From an uncultured Lachnospiraceae bacterium (GTDB lineage Bacteria; Bacillota; Clostridia; Lachnospirales; Lachnospiraceae): a stretch of 64,000 nucleotides of DNA. This document shows positions 42,292 through 51,677 of this stretch, in pieces (within the stretch, counting starts at the first letter, position 1; every line of letters starts with the position of its first letter). The notes under the pieces are model-generated. The model saw nothing but the letters and a program-made list of their open reading frames with translations, had not been told where the DNA came from and did not search any database. The stretch is from assembly GCA_910579615.1 (NCBI GenBank), contig CAJTUA010000021.1, forward strand, positions 1 to 64,000. The letters run 5' to 3'. Both the position numbers and the translations under genes were made by a program.

Positions 42292-44904
42292 ATGGGAAGC
42301 ATACTGTTTGAACATAACCGCAAAGCCTATGTGGCGGCGGTGGAAATGATGGCGCGAACCGGAAGGTCTGCCATCATCCACCCAACCGGAACGGGCAAAT
42401 CTTTTATTGCCCTCCAACTTTGTGCGGACAATCCCAAAAGCAGGGTTTGCCTGCTTTCGCCATCGGAATACATTTTCGCGACGCAGATGGAAAAGTGGGT
42501 TTTGGCAGGCGGGGAGGTATTAAAAAATATACAGTTCATCACCTATGCGCGGCTGATGCGCATGGGGGAAGATGAACTTTCAAAAATTGCACCGGACTAT
42601 ATTGTCCTGGACGAATTCCACCGCTGCGGCGCCGCACAGTGGGGTGGAGGGGTGGAACGTCTGCGGGGAATGTACCCGGAAGCAAAAATGCTTGGGCTTT
42701 CCGCGACGAACATCCGTTACCTTGACAATCAGCGCGACATGGCGTGGGAGCTTTTCGGCGGGAATGTAGCCTCGGAGCTGACACTTGGGGCAGCAGTCGC
42801 GTGCGGGATTTTGCCCGCGCCCAAATACGTACTTTCCGTTTACGCCTACCAAAAGGAACTGCAGCGCTATGAAATGAGGGTGCGCCAGGCGAGAAATAAG
42901 GCCGTGCGCGATAAGGCGGAAAAGGAACTGGAGGCGCTGCGGCGGGCACTTGAGAAGGCGGACGGGCTTGATGAGATTTTTGCAAGGCATATGCTGCCAG
43001 AAACCGGAAAAAGAACCGGAGGGGCAGAGAGTGCGGATGCCGCAATGCATGGGAAATATATTGTCTTCTGCGCCAACTACGGGCATTTGCTTGAAATGCG
43101 AGAATTGGCTTTGGAGTGGTTTCGTGGGGTGGATGCCTCGCCGCATATCTATACGGCTTATTCAGATGACCCAGCAGCCTCGGAAGAATTTAAGGCCTTC
43201 AAGGCGGATACAAGCGGGCACTTAAAGCTTTTGTACTGTATTGACATGTTGAACGAGGGCATCCATGTGGATGATGTGGATGGGGTTATCTTGCTGCGCC
43301 CGACCGTCTCGCCGACCATCTATAAGCAGCAGATTGGGCGTGCGCTTGCATCTGGTGAAAAGAAGGTTCCGGTGATTTTTGATATTGTGATGAATATCGA
43401 AAACCTCTACAGCATTGGCGGGGTAGAGGAGGAGCTGCGCAAGGCCGTCTTTGCCTGCCGTGCAGGCGGCAGGGGCGATGAAATTGTCAATGAGCATTTC
43501 CGGGTCATTGATGAGTTGGGCGATTGCAGGAGGCTGTTTGCACAATTGAACGAAACGCTTGGTGCATCGTGGGATGCAATGTACGCGATGGCGCGGGAAT
43601 ATTATGAAACGCATGGGAACCTGGAAGTGCCAAAGCGTTACGCGACACCGGAAGGCTATTCGCTCGGCGCATGGCTTGACACGCAGAGGAAGGTCTATGC
43701 GGGCAAAGTCGCGGGGAATTTGAGCAGGGAGCAGATAAGGAAGCTTTCTGCGATTGGTATGCGTTGGCAGGGAGTATGGGAAGCTGCGTGGGAAAGGCAT
43801 TATGCCGAGGCTGTGCGGTATTATCAGGAGCACGGGGATTTGAATGTTCCGGCTGCTTATGTGACTGCGGATGGCTGCCGCCTTGGACGGTGGGTTCGCG
43901 GGCAGAGGGATGCGTACCGGAATGCGGCGCGGTGGCAGGAGGGCAGGAAGAAGAACCCGCCAAGGTTTGACCCGCAGCGAAAAAGCCGCCTGGATGAGAT
44001 TGGCATGGTCTGGGAAAACGGCGACCCGTGGGAAGAAAAATTTGCACTTGCCAAAAAATATTATGAAGAACATGGCAATTTGGATATGGCGGCGGACTAC
44101 GTTGTGGAAGGGGTATGGCTGGAGAAGTGGCTGCGGGAACAAAAGATAAGGCTTGCGGCGTGGGAAAAAGCACTGGAAAATGAAAAAACTGTGGAACAGG
44201 AAGGTGCGAAGTTCGCTGCGCAGGAAAATACAAGTCCTACGGCAGCGCGAAGATTTGCGGTACAAAGGAACGGAGAACCAAGCGATGGCATGGAAATTTC
44301 CGGCAGCCAAGCGGCGGAACCAAAGGATATCAAACCGCTTCATCCTGACCAGGCCAAAAAACTGTGCTCGATCGGAATCACGCCCGGCATGACCAAAACA
44401 GAACGCTCATGGCGGCAGCAATATGGGGAAGCGGAGGCGTTTTTCCGCGAGCATGGGAATCTGGTAATTCCAAAGCGCTATACCGCGGGAAATGGGAAGA
44501 AACTGGGTGTCTGGCTGCAGCACCAGAGAATCAACCACAGAAGCGGACAACTATCTGGCTGGCAGGTCATGATGCTGGATGGCATTGGTATGGTCTGGGA
44601 ATTTGATGACCCGTGGGAGAATGGTTTTCGGCATGCGGAGGAGTATTTCCGGGAGAATAGCAATCTTGCTGTCCCGAACCAGTATGTGTGCATGGACGGT
44701 TACCGGTTGGGGAAATGGATTTCGAACCAGCGGTGCTCGTATGGCAGCAGCGGTACGGTGAATAAGAGGTTGACAAAGGAGCAGGTTCGGCGGTTGGAAG
44801 CGATTGGGATGGTTTGGAGTGCGAAGGCAGGGAGACGGTCGGGGAAGAACGAAACCGCGATATGCAAGGGTATAGAAATAAGAAACAAAAGCGAATGTTT
44901 ATAA
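42292..44904 (+). CDS. Superfamily II helicase with helicase-associated (HA) repeats
   Basis: The N-terminal half is a DEAD/DEAH-type helicase core: Walker A PTGTGKSFIAL at residues 31-41, motif II VLDEFHRCGA near 105, LSATN near 140, and a C-terminal RecA lobe ending around KQQIGRALASGEKKVPVIFD. The last 440 residues hold five HA repeats, each of the form W-x-x-x-Y/F-x-x-A-x-x-Y-Y-x-x-H-G-(N/D)-L-x-(V/I)-P, then LGxWLxxQR and a GI(G)M-(V/R)-W end. A charged low-complexity linker separates repeats 3 and 4. The first usable ATG is 42292 with AAAGGAG; an open frame from 42244 starts inside the recombination site and is rejected. HA repeats probably bind nucleic acid. Confidence 0.9.
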   Translation: MGSILFEHNRKAYVAAVEMMARTGRSAIIHPTGTGKSFIALQLCADNPKSRVCLLSPSEYIFATQMEKWVLAGGEVLKNIQFITYARLMRMGEDELSKIAPDYIVLDEFHRCGAAQWGGGVERLRGMYPEAKMLGLSATNIRYLDNQRDMAWELFGGNVASELTLGAAVACGILPAPKYVLSVYAYQKELQRYEMRVRQARNKAVRDKAEKELEALRRALEKADGLDEIFARHMLPETGKRTGGAESADAAMHGKYIVFCANYGHLLEMRELALEWFRGVDASPHIYTAYSDDPAASEEFKAFKADTSGHLKLLYCIDMLNEGIHVDDVDGVILLRPTVSPTIYKQQIGRALASGEKKVPVIFDIVMNIENLYSIGGVEEELRKAVFACRAGGRGDEIVNEHFRVIDELGDCRRLFAQLNETLGASWDAMYAMAREYYETHGNLEVPKRYATPEGYSLGAWLDTQRKVYAGKVAGNLSREQIRKLSAIGMRWQGVWEAAWERHYAEAVRYYQEHGDLNVPAAYVTADGCRLGRWVRGQRDAYRNAARWQEGRKKNPPRFDPQRKSRLDEIGMVWENGDPWEEKFALAKKYYEEHGNLDMAADYVVEGVWLEKWLREQKIRLAAWEKALENEKTVEQEGAKFAAQENTSPTAARRFAVQRNGEPSDGMEISGSQAAEPKDIKPLHPDQAKKLCSIGITPGMTKTERSWRQQYGEAEAFFREHGNLVIPKRYTAGNGKKLGVWLQHQRINHRSGQLSGWQVMMLDGIGMVWEFDDPWENGFRHAEEYFRENSNLAVPNQYVCMDGYRLGKWISNQRCSYGSSGTVNKRLTKEQVRRLEAIGMVWSAKAGRRSGKNETAICKGIEIRNKSECL

Positions 44905-45177
44905 AAATAGTCAGTAGTCAGGAAGATTTCAGAGAAGAATTGTTGCTTTGTCACATTCGGATTTGAATCGGTTATGCAAGGGAAAATGATTCATGGGATT
45001 TGTGCAGGGAAAACAGGCATGAGAGCAAGATGGATTGGTTGCGCTTATGAATGATTGTGTACAAATTTGATGGAGTGGCGAAGCATGCCCTTTTATTGGA
45101 AGAATGAAAAAGAAAATCTCTAAGTGTAACATAGGATGATGAGTTGATTAGAATGGAAAGGACGAAAGAAGGATGAA
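44905..45177. other. Intergenic stretch before the polysaccharide cluster
   Basis: No convincing gene, terminator or strong promoter. Composition shifts to AT-rich towards the sugar transferase. The cluster appears to lack its usual upstream regulators and chain-length genes here. Confidence 0.4.
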
Positions 45178-45834
45178 TTGAAAATCATAATTTACAAATA
45201 TCGGAGGATAAATATTTTGTACAAACATTTTGGAAAAAGAATAATTGATTTTTTACTCTCTGGAATTGGAATTGTAGTATTTTCTTTTCCAATGTTGATT
45301 ATTGCGTTATTAATCAAACTCTCAGATCCTGGTCCAGCATTTTTTAAACAAAAACGGGTTGGAATACATAAAAAAAATTTTATGTTGCTGAAATTTCGCT
45401 CTATGAAAATGTCAACACCACATGATATTCCAACACACCAACTTAAAAATCCGGAGCAATATTTATTAAAGTTCGGTGCATTCCTGCGCAAATACAGTTT
45501 AGACGAATTACCGCAGCTTTTTAATATTTTTCAGGGGGAAATGAGTATTATTGGACCGCGGCCAGCGCTTTGGAATCAATACGACTTGGTTGAAGAACGG
45601 GATAAATATGGTGCGAACGACGTAAAGCCGGGGCTGAGCGGTTGGGCACAGATTAATGGACGAGATGAATTGGAGATACCGGTAAAAGCAAAACTTGATG
45701 GAGAGTATGTAAGGCGGATGAGTTTCCGGTTTGACTGCCAGTGCTTTTTCGGGACGATTGGGAAGGTACTCAGGCACGACGGTGTAGTGGAAGGTGGAAC
45801 AGGGGAAATGAAGCGAGAAAGAAGAGATATATAG
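45178..45834 (+). CDS. Polyprenyl-phosphate sugar-1-phosphate transferase (priming enzyme)
   Basis: This enzyme starts a repeat unit by moving a sugar phosphate from a UDP-sugar to undecaprenyl phosphate at the membrane. A membrane helix lies at about residues 24-46 (DFLLSGIGIVVFSFPMLIIA). The bacterial sugar transferase motifs KQKRVGIHKKNF, LKFRSM, YSLDELPQLFNIFQGEMSII with GPRP, and KPGLSGWAQINGRDEL follow. The start is TTG after GAAGGATG. It is the first gene of the polysaccharide cluster, followed by an epimerase gene. Confidence 0.92.
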   Translation: MKIIIYKYRRINILYKHFGKRIIDFLLSGIGIVVFSFPMLIIALLIKLSDPGPAFFKQKRVGIHKKNFMLLKFRSMKMSTPHDIPTHQLKNPEQYLLKFGAFLRKYSLDELPQLFNIFQGEMSIIGPRPALWNQYDLVEERDKYGANDVKPGLSGWAQINGRDELEIPVKAKLDGEYVRRMSFRFDCQCFFGTIGKVLRHDGVVEGGTGEMKRERRDI

Positions 45835-45900
45835 GGAAATCCGGGAATGAAGAAATGAAAAGGGTGCTCATGACTGGGGCGAATATGGGGAGAACACAAG

Positions 45901-46728
45901 GTGAAAAAAGTGTTAATTGCCGGAGCAGGCAGCTATATTGGGGAATCATTGAAAGAATTTCTGGGGCAATGGCCAGATCAGTATAAAGTTGAAGTTATGG
46001 CCACAAAGGGGATGAAGCCAGAAAGCGGTATATTTGAGGGTATTGATGCTATCTTTTGTGTAGCTGGTATTGCCCACATAAAAGAAACTGCTAAAAATCG
46101 TCATTTGTACTTTGATATTAACCGGGATTTGGTTGTGGAAATCGCAGAGGCAGCAAAAGATGCAGGTGTAAAACAGTTTATATTACTTTCCTCTATGTCC
46201 GTATACGGATTAGAAGTAGGGCATATAAAGAAGAAAACACAACCACGCCCTGTCACAGCTTATGGTGAATCAAAGTTACAGGCAGACGAAAAAATTAGAA
46301 AATTGGAGTGTAATAACTTCAAGTTTTGCTGTTTGCGTCCGCCGATGGTCTACGGGAAAAACTGCACAGGAAACTATCAAGCACTACGGAAATTTGCCTT
46401 GAAGAGCCCGATCTTCCCGGATTACCCGAATCATCGGTCGATGATCTATATTGGGAATCTGTGTGAATTTGTGAAAAGGTGTATTGACTTCGAGAGATCC
46501 GGACTGTTTTTTCCACAGAATGGAGGTTACGTGAATACGAGTAAGATGGTTGAAATCATAGCGGAGTGTCACGGGAAGAAGATAAAGCTGACGAAGAAAT
46601 TCAACTGGGCAATTGGGTTATGTGGAATCAGAGCAGTAAAAAAGGTATTTGGTGACTTAGTTTACGAAACGGTAGACACTGTTGGTAAATACGATTTTGC
46701 GGAGAGTATTAAATTAACGGAGGAGTAA
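45901..46728 (+). CDS. NAD-dependent epimerase/dehydratase
   Basis: The 275-residue extended-SDR protein has VLIAGAGSYIGESLKEFL (nucleotide binding), a serine in LLSSMSVYG, and the YGESK catalytic pair near residue 120. Its substrate is probably a nucleotide or lipid-linked sugar; proteins of this size in such clusters often act with the priming transferase, as PglC/WbpL partners do. The start is GTG with GGGGAG upstream. The next gene begins 3 bases after its stop. Confidence 0.85.
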   Translation: MKKVLIAGAGSYIGESLKEFLGQWPDQYKVEVMATKGMKPESGIFEGIDAIFCVAGIAHIKETAKNRHLYFDINRDLVVEIAEAAKDAGVKQFILLSSMSVYGLEVGHIKKKTQPRPVTAYGESKLQADEKIRKLECNNFKFCCLRPPMVYGKNCTGNYQALRKFALKSPIFPDYPNHRSMIYIGNLCEFVKRCIDFERSGLFFPQNGGYVNTSKMVEIIAECHGKKIKLTKKFNWAIGLCGIRAVKKVFGDLVYETVDTVGKYDFAESIKLTEE

Positions 46729-46730
46729 CT

Positions 46731-47924
46731 GTGGGTAGAGTAGAGAGCAAAGGAAGCTCAAATCATCTTAAACTGGAACATGCCATCAAACATAATCCGA
46801 TTATTCAGAAACTTTACAGGTCCGGGATGAGTTGTGTGTTCCAACTATGGGGAATGTTTGTAAAAACGGATTCAAGGCTAGTTTTAATGAATGGTCACGG
46901 CTACAAATATAATGACAGCCCAAGGACTATATATAGAAAAATGCTTGAACTTGGATTGGATCGAAAATACCGTATTGTATGGGCACTAAATGATCCAGAA
47001 AACACAAATATTCAAGGGAATGTCCGGAAGATTAAAATGGACACAAAGGAATATTTTCAAACAGCCCTGAAAGCGAAATATTGGATTTCATGCGTTGGTA
47101 TTGAGCGAGGACTCCATTTTAAGAAAAAAAATCAAGTATACCTGAATACATGGCACGGTGCGGCAATCAATGTGTGTGGTAATGGTGTTCCGGGAAGAAA
47201 CGATTTCCATTGGGGACACATTGATTATTTTTGTATGTGTGGGAAATTGGATGAGATAAACTTTGGAAGGGATATGGAACTAAATCCGAAATCTTATCTC
47301 AGATGTGGATATCCAAGGAATGATGTACTGAGTACAATATCTCCCGGGGAGAGAATCGAAATCCAGCGGAAATTGGGATTGCCGGAAGGTAAGAAGTATA
47401 TTCTCTTTGCGCCAACATGGAGGGATAGCCAGGATGGTGGAGAGTCTTATCAGCTCGCACCACCGATTGACTGGGATAAATGGAAAGAAAAGCTTGGCAA
47501 TGACTATATTGTTCTTCTCAGGACACATCCATATACAACGAGGCTTATGGATATGAAATTCAATCATTTTGTACTGGACTTCACTTCATATCCGGAGGTA
47601 AACGATTTGCTTATCGCGGCTGATGTGTTGATTTCAGATTATTCAAGTATTCTTTTGGACTACTGCATCACGGAGAAACCAATGGTGTGCTTCGGATACG
47701 ATTTTGAAGAATATAAACGTGTTCGGGGATTTTACTATGACATGGAAAAAGAAATGCCCAATGGTGTTTTGAAAACAGAGGATGAAGTAATAAGACACCT
47801 TTTAAAATTAGATTATGGGGCTGAATGTAATAAGACAAAAATATTCAAGCAGAACCATTGTGAATATGAAAAAGGCAATGCCACATTAACATGTATTAAT
47901 AGATTGTTCGAGACAAATTATTAA
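46731..47924 (+). CDS. CDP-glycerol glycerophosphotransferase family protein
   Basis: The 397-residue protein fits the TagB/TagF family, which adds (poly)glycerol phosphate from CDP-glycerol to lipid-linked sugars. Seen are LNTWHGAAINVCG, ILFAPTWRDSQDGG, LLRTHPYTTRL, and ADVLISDYSSILLDYCITEK with the RGFYYD end motif. The start is GTG after GGAGGAG. The presence of a TagD-like domain two genes downstream supports a glycerol-phosphate-like decoration of the polymer. It is a peripheral membrane enzyme. Confidence 0.9.
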   Translation: MGRVESKGSSNHLKLEHAIKHNPIIQKLYRSGMSCVFQLWGMFVKTDSRLVLMNGHGYKYNDSPRTIYRKMLELGLDRKYRIVWALNDPENTNIQGNVRKIKMDTKEYFQTALKAKYWISCVGIERGLHFKKKNQVYLNTWHGAAINVCGNGVPGRNDFHWGHIDYFCMCGKLDEINFGRDMELNPKSYLRCGYPRNDVLSTISPGERIEIQRKLGLPEGKKYILFAPTWRDSQDGGESYQLAPPIDWDKWKEKLGNDYIVLLRTHPYTTRLMDMKFNHFVLDFTSYPEVNDLLIAADVLISDYSSILLDYCITEKPMVCFGYDFEEYKRVRGFYYDMEKEMPNGVLKTEDEVIRHLLKLDYGAECNKTKIFKQNHCEYEKGNATLTCINRLFETNY

Positions 47925-47936
47925 TGGAGGTTTGAA

Positions 47937-49004
47937 ATGCTCAACTTTACCGTGGGACCAGTGATGTCAGATCCAGATGTCATTGAGGTTGCCAACCACT
48001 CAACACCGTATTTCAGGACACCTGAATTCTCAGAGGTAATGCTAGAGAATGAAAGGCTTATGCTTGAATTCCTGAATGCACCACCGGATTCCCGTGCAGT
48101 GTTTCTCACAGCATCTGGCACAGGCTCCATGGAATCTGTGGTCATGAATGTGCTTAATGATTCTGATAAAATTATCGTCATCAATGGTGGAAGTTTTGGG
48201 CATCGGTTTGTTGAGCTTTGTGAACTTCATAAAAGAAATTTCACTCAAGTCAAATGTGAGTTTGGTCATCAACTGGTAAGAGAACAATTGGAAGGCTTAG
48301 AAAATTATACGGCTCTCCTTATCAATATGCATGAAACATCTTCTGGCGTGCTCTATGATATGGAGATGGTAGCGGGGTTTTGTCGAGTCAATAATATACT
48401 TCTGATCGTAGATGCCATCTCTGCCTTCATTGCTGATCCTATTGACATGACAGCCTTTGGTGCTGCAGTAGTAATCGCGGGATCCCAAAAAGCATTAGCA
48501 GTCCAACCTGGTATTTCTTTCATTGTTTTCTCACCTGAAGCGATTGAAAGAGTGGGCAATAATCCAGAAACCTGCATGTATTTGTCCCTCAGGCAAGCCC
48601 TGATGAATGGTAAACGTGGGCAGACCCCATTTACACCAGCAGTTACTACATTGCTTCAGATAAATACCCGTCTCCACCAAATTTCAAATTCAGGGGGGAT
48701 ATTGCAGGAGCGGAAAAAAATCGCTTCTGTGGCTAAGGACTTCAGAAGTAGTATAAAAGATTTACCATTTGAGCTTGTGTCGGAGTTTCCATCCAATGCG
48801 GTTACTTGTTTAAGACCTATTCACGGTGGGGCTAAGAAAATTGTGAGAATTCTCAGAGATGAATATCAGATATGGGTATGTCCAAATAGTGGAGAGATGG
48901 CAGATGTTGTATTCCGCATAGGACATATAGGGTATATCACGCATGAGGATAACCACAAGTTGATTGATGCCCTGTACGACATGAACAGGAGAGGACTGCT
49001 GTGA
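47937..49004 (+). CDS. Class V pyridoxal-phosphate aminotransferase
   Basis: The 355-residue enzyme resembles alanine-glyoxylate and 2-aminoethylphosphonate aminotransferases. Landmarks are NFTVGPVMSDPDVIEVANHS, FLTASGTGSMESVVMNVLN, NGGSFGHRF, LLIVDAISAFIADP and the PLP-binding Lys185 in AGSQKAL. The start follows TGGAGGTTTGAA, 13 bases after the previous gene. Sitting between a CDP-glycerol-type transferase and a cytidylyltransferase-oxidoreductase fusion, it may aminate the small precursor that is activated with CTP. The substrate is inferred from context only. Confidence 0.88.
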   Translation: MLNFTVGPVMSDPDVIEVANHSTPYFRTPEFSEVMLENERLMLEFLNAPPDSRAVFLTASGTGSMESVVMNVLNDSDKIIVINGGSFGHRFVELCELHKRNFTQVKCEFGHQLVREQLEGLENYTALLINMHETSSGVLYDMEMVAGFCRVNNILLIVDAISAFIADPIDMTAFGAAVVIAGSQKALAVQPGISFIVFSPEAIERVGNNPETCMYLSLRQALMNGKRGQTPFTPAVTTLLQINTRLHQISNSGGILQERKKIASVAKDFRSSIKDLPFELVSEFPSNAVTCLRPIHGGAKKIVRILRDEYQIWVCPNSGEMADVVFRIGHIGYITHEDNHKLIDALYDMNRRGLL

Positions 49005-49138
49005 TATAGGACTTCCAAAGAGGATAAAAGCACCGGAAGAAAAATATATTATTAAAAATATATGTACTGATTTATGGCGGTCTTAGAAAAACTCGACAGA
49101 GAAACTGTTAGCCTTATAGCCCTGAAAGGATGCCTGAT

Positions 49139-50467
49139 ATGACTAAAGTAATTACATATGGTACCTACGACTTGCTTCATTACGGCCATATAAAGCTTCT
49201 TGAAAGAGCCAAGGAACTTGGAGACTATCTGATTGTTGGTGTTACCTCGGATGATTATGACAAGGCAAGAGGAAAAATAAATAATAAACAAACTCTTATG
49301 GAGCGCGTGGCTGCTGTGAAGGCTTGCGGTATCGCAGATGAAGTGATTGCTGAGGAGTATGACGGGCAGAAAATAGATGATATAAGGAAGTATGGGATAG
49401 ATATATTTGCAATAGGATCAGACTGGGAGGGCAAGTTTGATTATTTAAATGAATATTGCAAAGTTATCTATTTGCCTAGAACCAAGGGCATTTCTAGTTC
49501 AAAGATCAGGGCAAGGAAGAATCATCTTAAGGTAGGTTTAATCGGGGACGAGGGAAGTGAGCTAACCAGTATCACCAAATTTATCAGAGAACTGCAATAT
49601 GTTGATGGTGTAGAAGCTGTATGTTCGAATGTAAAAGAAGATAGGCTTATACAAATTGAAAATATTAATGAGCTGTTAAGTATAGTTGATGCAGTGTATA
49701 TTGCATCGCATCCGACAAAACATTATAAGCAGATAAAAAATGCGCTGACCCATGGGAAACATGTTCTTTGTGAGACACCAGTGGCGTTGGTAGCTGATCA
49801 ATGCTCAGAACTATTCGAGATAGCAAAGTTAAATAATTGTATCCTGATGGAAGGTGCAAAAACAGCTTATACTACTGCGTTTGAAAGATTAGTGCTGTTA
49901 GCTAAAACGGGAAAGATAGGCGAGATCCTTTGTGTCGATGCTACATGCACAAGTCAGAAGAATCTCGGAGAGTATAGTGGGGAAAAGTTAAAGAATAATT
50001 GGAACACAATTACTGAGTGGGGACCGCTAACACTTCTTCCAGTATTTCAAATACTAGGATGCGAGTATAAGAATATATCAATAGATACACGCCTTTTGCC
50101 TAGTTCAGAGTTCTTTGACATATTTACAAGAGTTAATTTTAGGTTTGATAAGGCTGTGGCAACAGTTAAGGTTGCGAAGGGAGCCAAGTCAGAAGGAGAA
50201 CTTATTATTTCCGGAACAGATGGTTACATATATGTTCCAGCACCATGGTGGAAAACAGATTATTTTGAAATTAGATATGAAAATCCTGCGGATAATAAAA
50301 GATATTTTTATCAACTGGATGGTGAAGGTATCCGTTATGAGATTGTGGCTTTTGTGAAGGCGATTGATAATGGGAATGGATCGTTTTATATTGATGAGGA
50401 TGTAACAAGGGCAATTGCTGGTGTTATGGAAGAATTTTACAAGAAAGAGAAAGTTTTCTTGATATAG
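49139..50467 (+). CDS. Fusion of a TagD-like cytidylyltransferase and a Gfo/Idh/MocA oxidoreductase
   Basis: Residues 1-130 match glycerol-3-phosphate cytidylyltransferase: GTYDLLHYGHIKLLERAKEL with the H-x-G-H motif, and the closing ISSSKIR. Residues about 140-442 match the Gfo/Idh/MocA dehydrogenase family, with a diverged Rossmann start (KVGLIGDEGSELTSI) and HVLCETPVALVADQC in place of the usual E-K-P stretch. The fusion suggests that a three-carbon or similar precursor is reduced or oxidised and then activated as a CDP derivative for the glycerophosphotransferase-like protein. An ATG at 49130 is too near the AAAGG site, so I use 49139. Confidence 0.85.
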   Translation: MTKVITYGTYDLLHYGHIKLLERAKELGDYLIVGVTSDDYDKARGKINNKQTLMERVAAVKACGIADEVIAEEYDGQKIDDIRKYGIDIFAIGSDWEGKFDYLNEYCKVIYLPRTKGISSSKIRARKNHLKVGLIGDEGSELTSITKFIRELQYVDGVEAVCSNVKEDRLIQIENINELLSIVDAVYIASHPTKHYKQIKNALTHGKHVLCETPVALVADQCSELFEIAKLNNCILMEGAKTAYTTAFERLVLLAKTGKIGEILCVDATCTSQKNLGEYSGEKLKNNWNTITEWGPLTLLPVFQILGCEYKNISIDTRLLPSSEFFDIFTRVNFRFDKAVATVKVAKGAKSEGELIISGTDGYIYVPAPWWKTDYFEIRYENPADNKRYFYQLDGEGIRYEIVAFVKAIDNGNGSFYIDEDVTRAIAGVMEEFYKKEKVFLI

Positions 50468-50480
50468 GAAGAAGGATAAG

Positions 50481-51650
50481 ATGAGATTTTTATTTGTGTT
50501 TGATATAGGATTTGATAGAGGCGGGCCGTCTGTACACTTACTACAGGACATATTGAGGTCGGCTTTAGAAGAAGGTCACGCGGTAAAAGTAATTCTTAAG
50601 AAGACGAACGGACCAGATAAGGAAATGCCAGATGAGTTTTTGGCTAATCCTAATTTTCATTATCATATTATTGATGAAAAAACGAACAAAAAAAGTGGAT
50701 TCATCAGCAGATACATAGATGAGATTAAATACGCAAAGAAGTGTGCAGGATTATTTTTATCGGATGGGAGATTTGATGCAGTATTTCTTCAGTCAAATGT
50801 AATTACATACTTCTATATGAAACAGTTAAAAAAGTTAGATTGTAGGATAGTTTACAATGTACAAGATATTTTTCCTTATAATCTGAAACTTTCCGGTCAG
50901 CTTCCGCTAGCGAAAATAACATTCCCAATCTTCCGAAAGCTTCAAAATGCTGGATACAAAATGGCAGACAAGATTATCACAATATCGGATGATATGAAGC
51001 AGACGCTGGTTGATGATGGGGTTGAATCAGACAAGATTGAAGTTGTATATAACTGGAGCTATGCAGATACACCTATAAGATTAGAAACGATAGATCCGGA
51101 GAATGTGTTTGACCTACATCTTGACCATAACAAATTCAATGTTGTGTATGCGGGAAATATAGGGAAGATGCAGAATGTTGAGTTGATAGCCAAGGCAGCT
51201 CGGGAAATGGAGGAAGATGAATCCATCCACTTCTACATAATAGGGGATGGAGCGAATAAGAGGGACGTTGAGCAGATTGCCAATGGGTTAAAGAATGTAA
51301 CCATGCTTCCTATGCAGCCTGTCCGATATGCCGAAAGTATTTATGCCCAAGCTGATTTGAATGTGATTCCATTAATGCTAGGGGGTATAAGAACTGCGCT
51401 ACCTAGTAAGACAGCTACGGTACTGAGAGTCAATAAACCGATGGCTTTTTGTATTGATGGGGAAACAGAAATAGAAAAATTAATGGGAAAGATTGATGGT
51501 GTATATTTTTGTGATTGCTGTGATACAACATCTGTTAAGTCATTGCTACAAAAGTTAATGAGAGTTAATAGCGGGGATATTAACAGAAATAAGTTAGCAT
51601 TTTTATCTGTAGCAAATTGTAATCAATACATTAAATGTATGGTTGGTTAA
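50481..51650 (+). CDS. Glycosyltransferase family 4 protein
   Basis: The 389-residue protein has a GT-B fold: an N-terminal FVFDIGFDRGGPSVHLLQDI, the linker, and the donor-binding half with YAGNIGKMQNVELIAKAARE, FYIIGDGANKRD and the E-x7-E-type region around LNVIPLMLGGIRTALPSK. It should transfer a nucleotide-activated sugar to the lipid-linked repeat unit in the cytoplasm. Donor and linkage are unknown. It follows the fusion gene by 14 bases; the start has GAAGAAGGATAAG. Confidence 0.9.
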   Translation: MRFLFVFDIGFDRGGPSVHLLQDILRSALEEGHAVKVILKKTNGPDKEMPDEFLANPNFHYHIIDEKTNKKSGFISRYIDEIKYAKKCAGLFLSDGRFDAVFLQSNVITYFYMKQLKKLDCRIVYNVQDIFPYNLKLSGQLPLAKITFPIFRKLQNAGYKMADKIITISDDMKQTLVDDGVESDKIEVVYNWSYADTPIRLETIDPENVFDLHLDHNKFNVVYAGNIGKMQNVELIAKAAREMEEDESIHFYIIGDGANKRDVEQIANGLKNVTMLPMQPVRYAESIYAQADLNVIPLMLGGIRTALPSKTATVLRVNKPMAFCIDGETEIEKLMGKIDGVYFCDCCDTTSVKSLLQKLMRVNSGDINRNKLAFLSVANCNQYIKCMVG

Positions 51651-51677
51651 TTTGAAAATAATGGATGGAGTAGGAAA

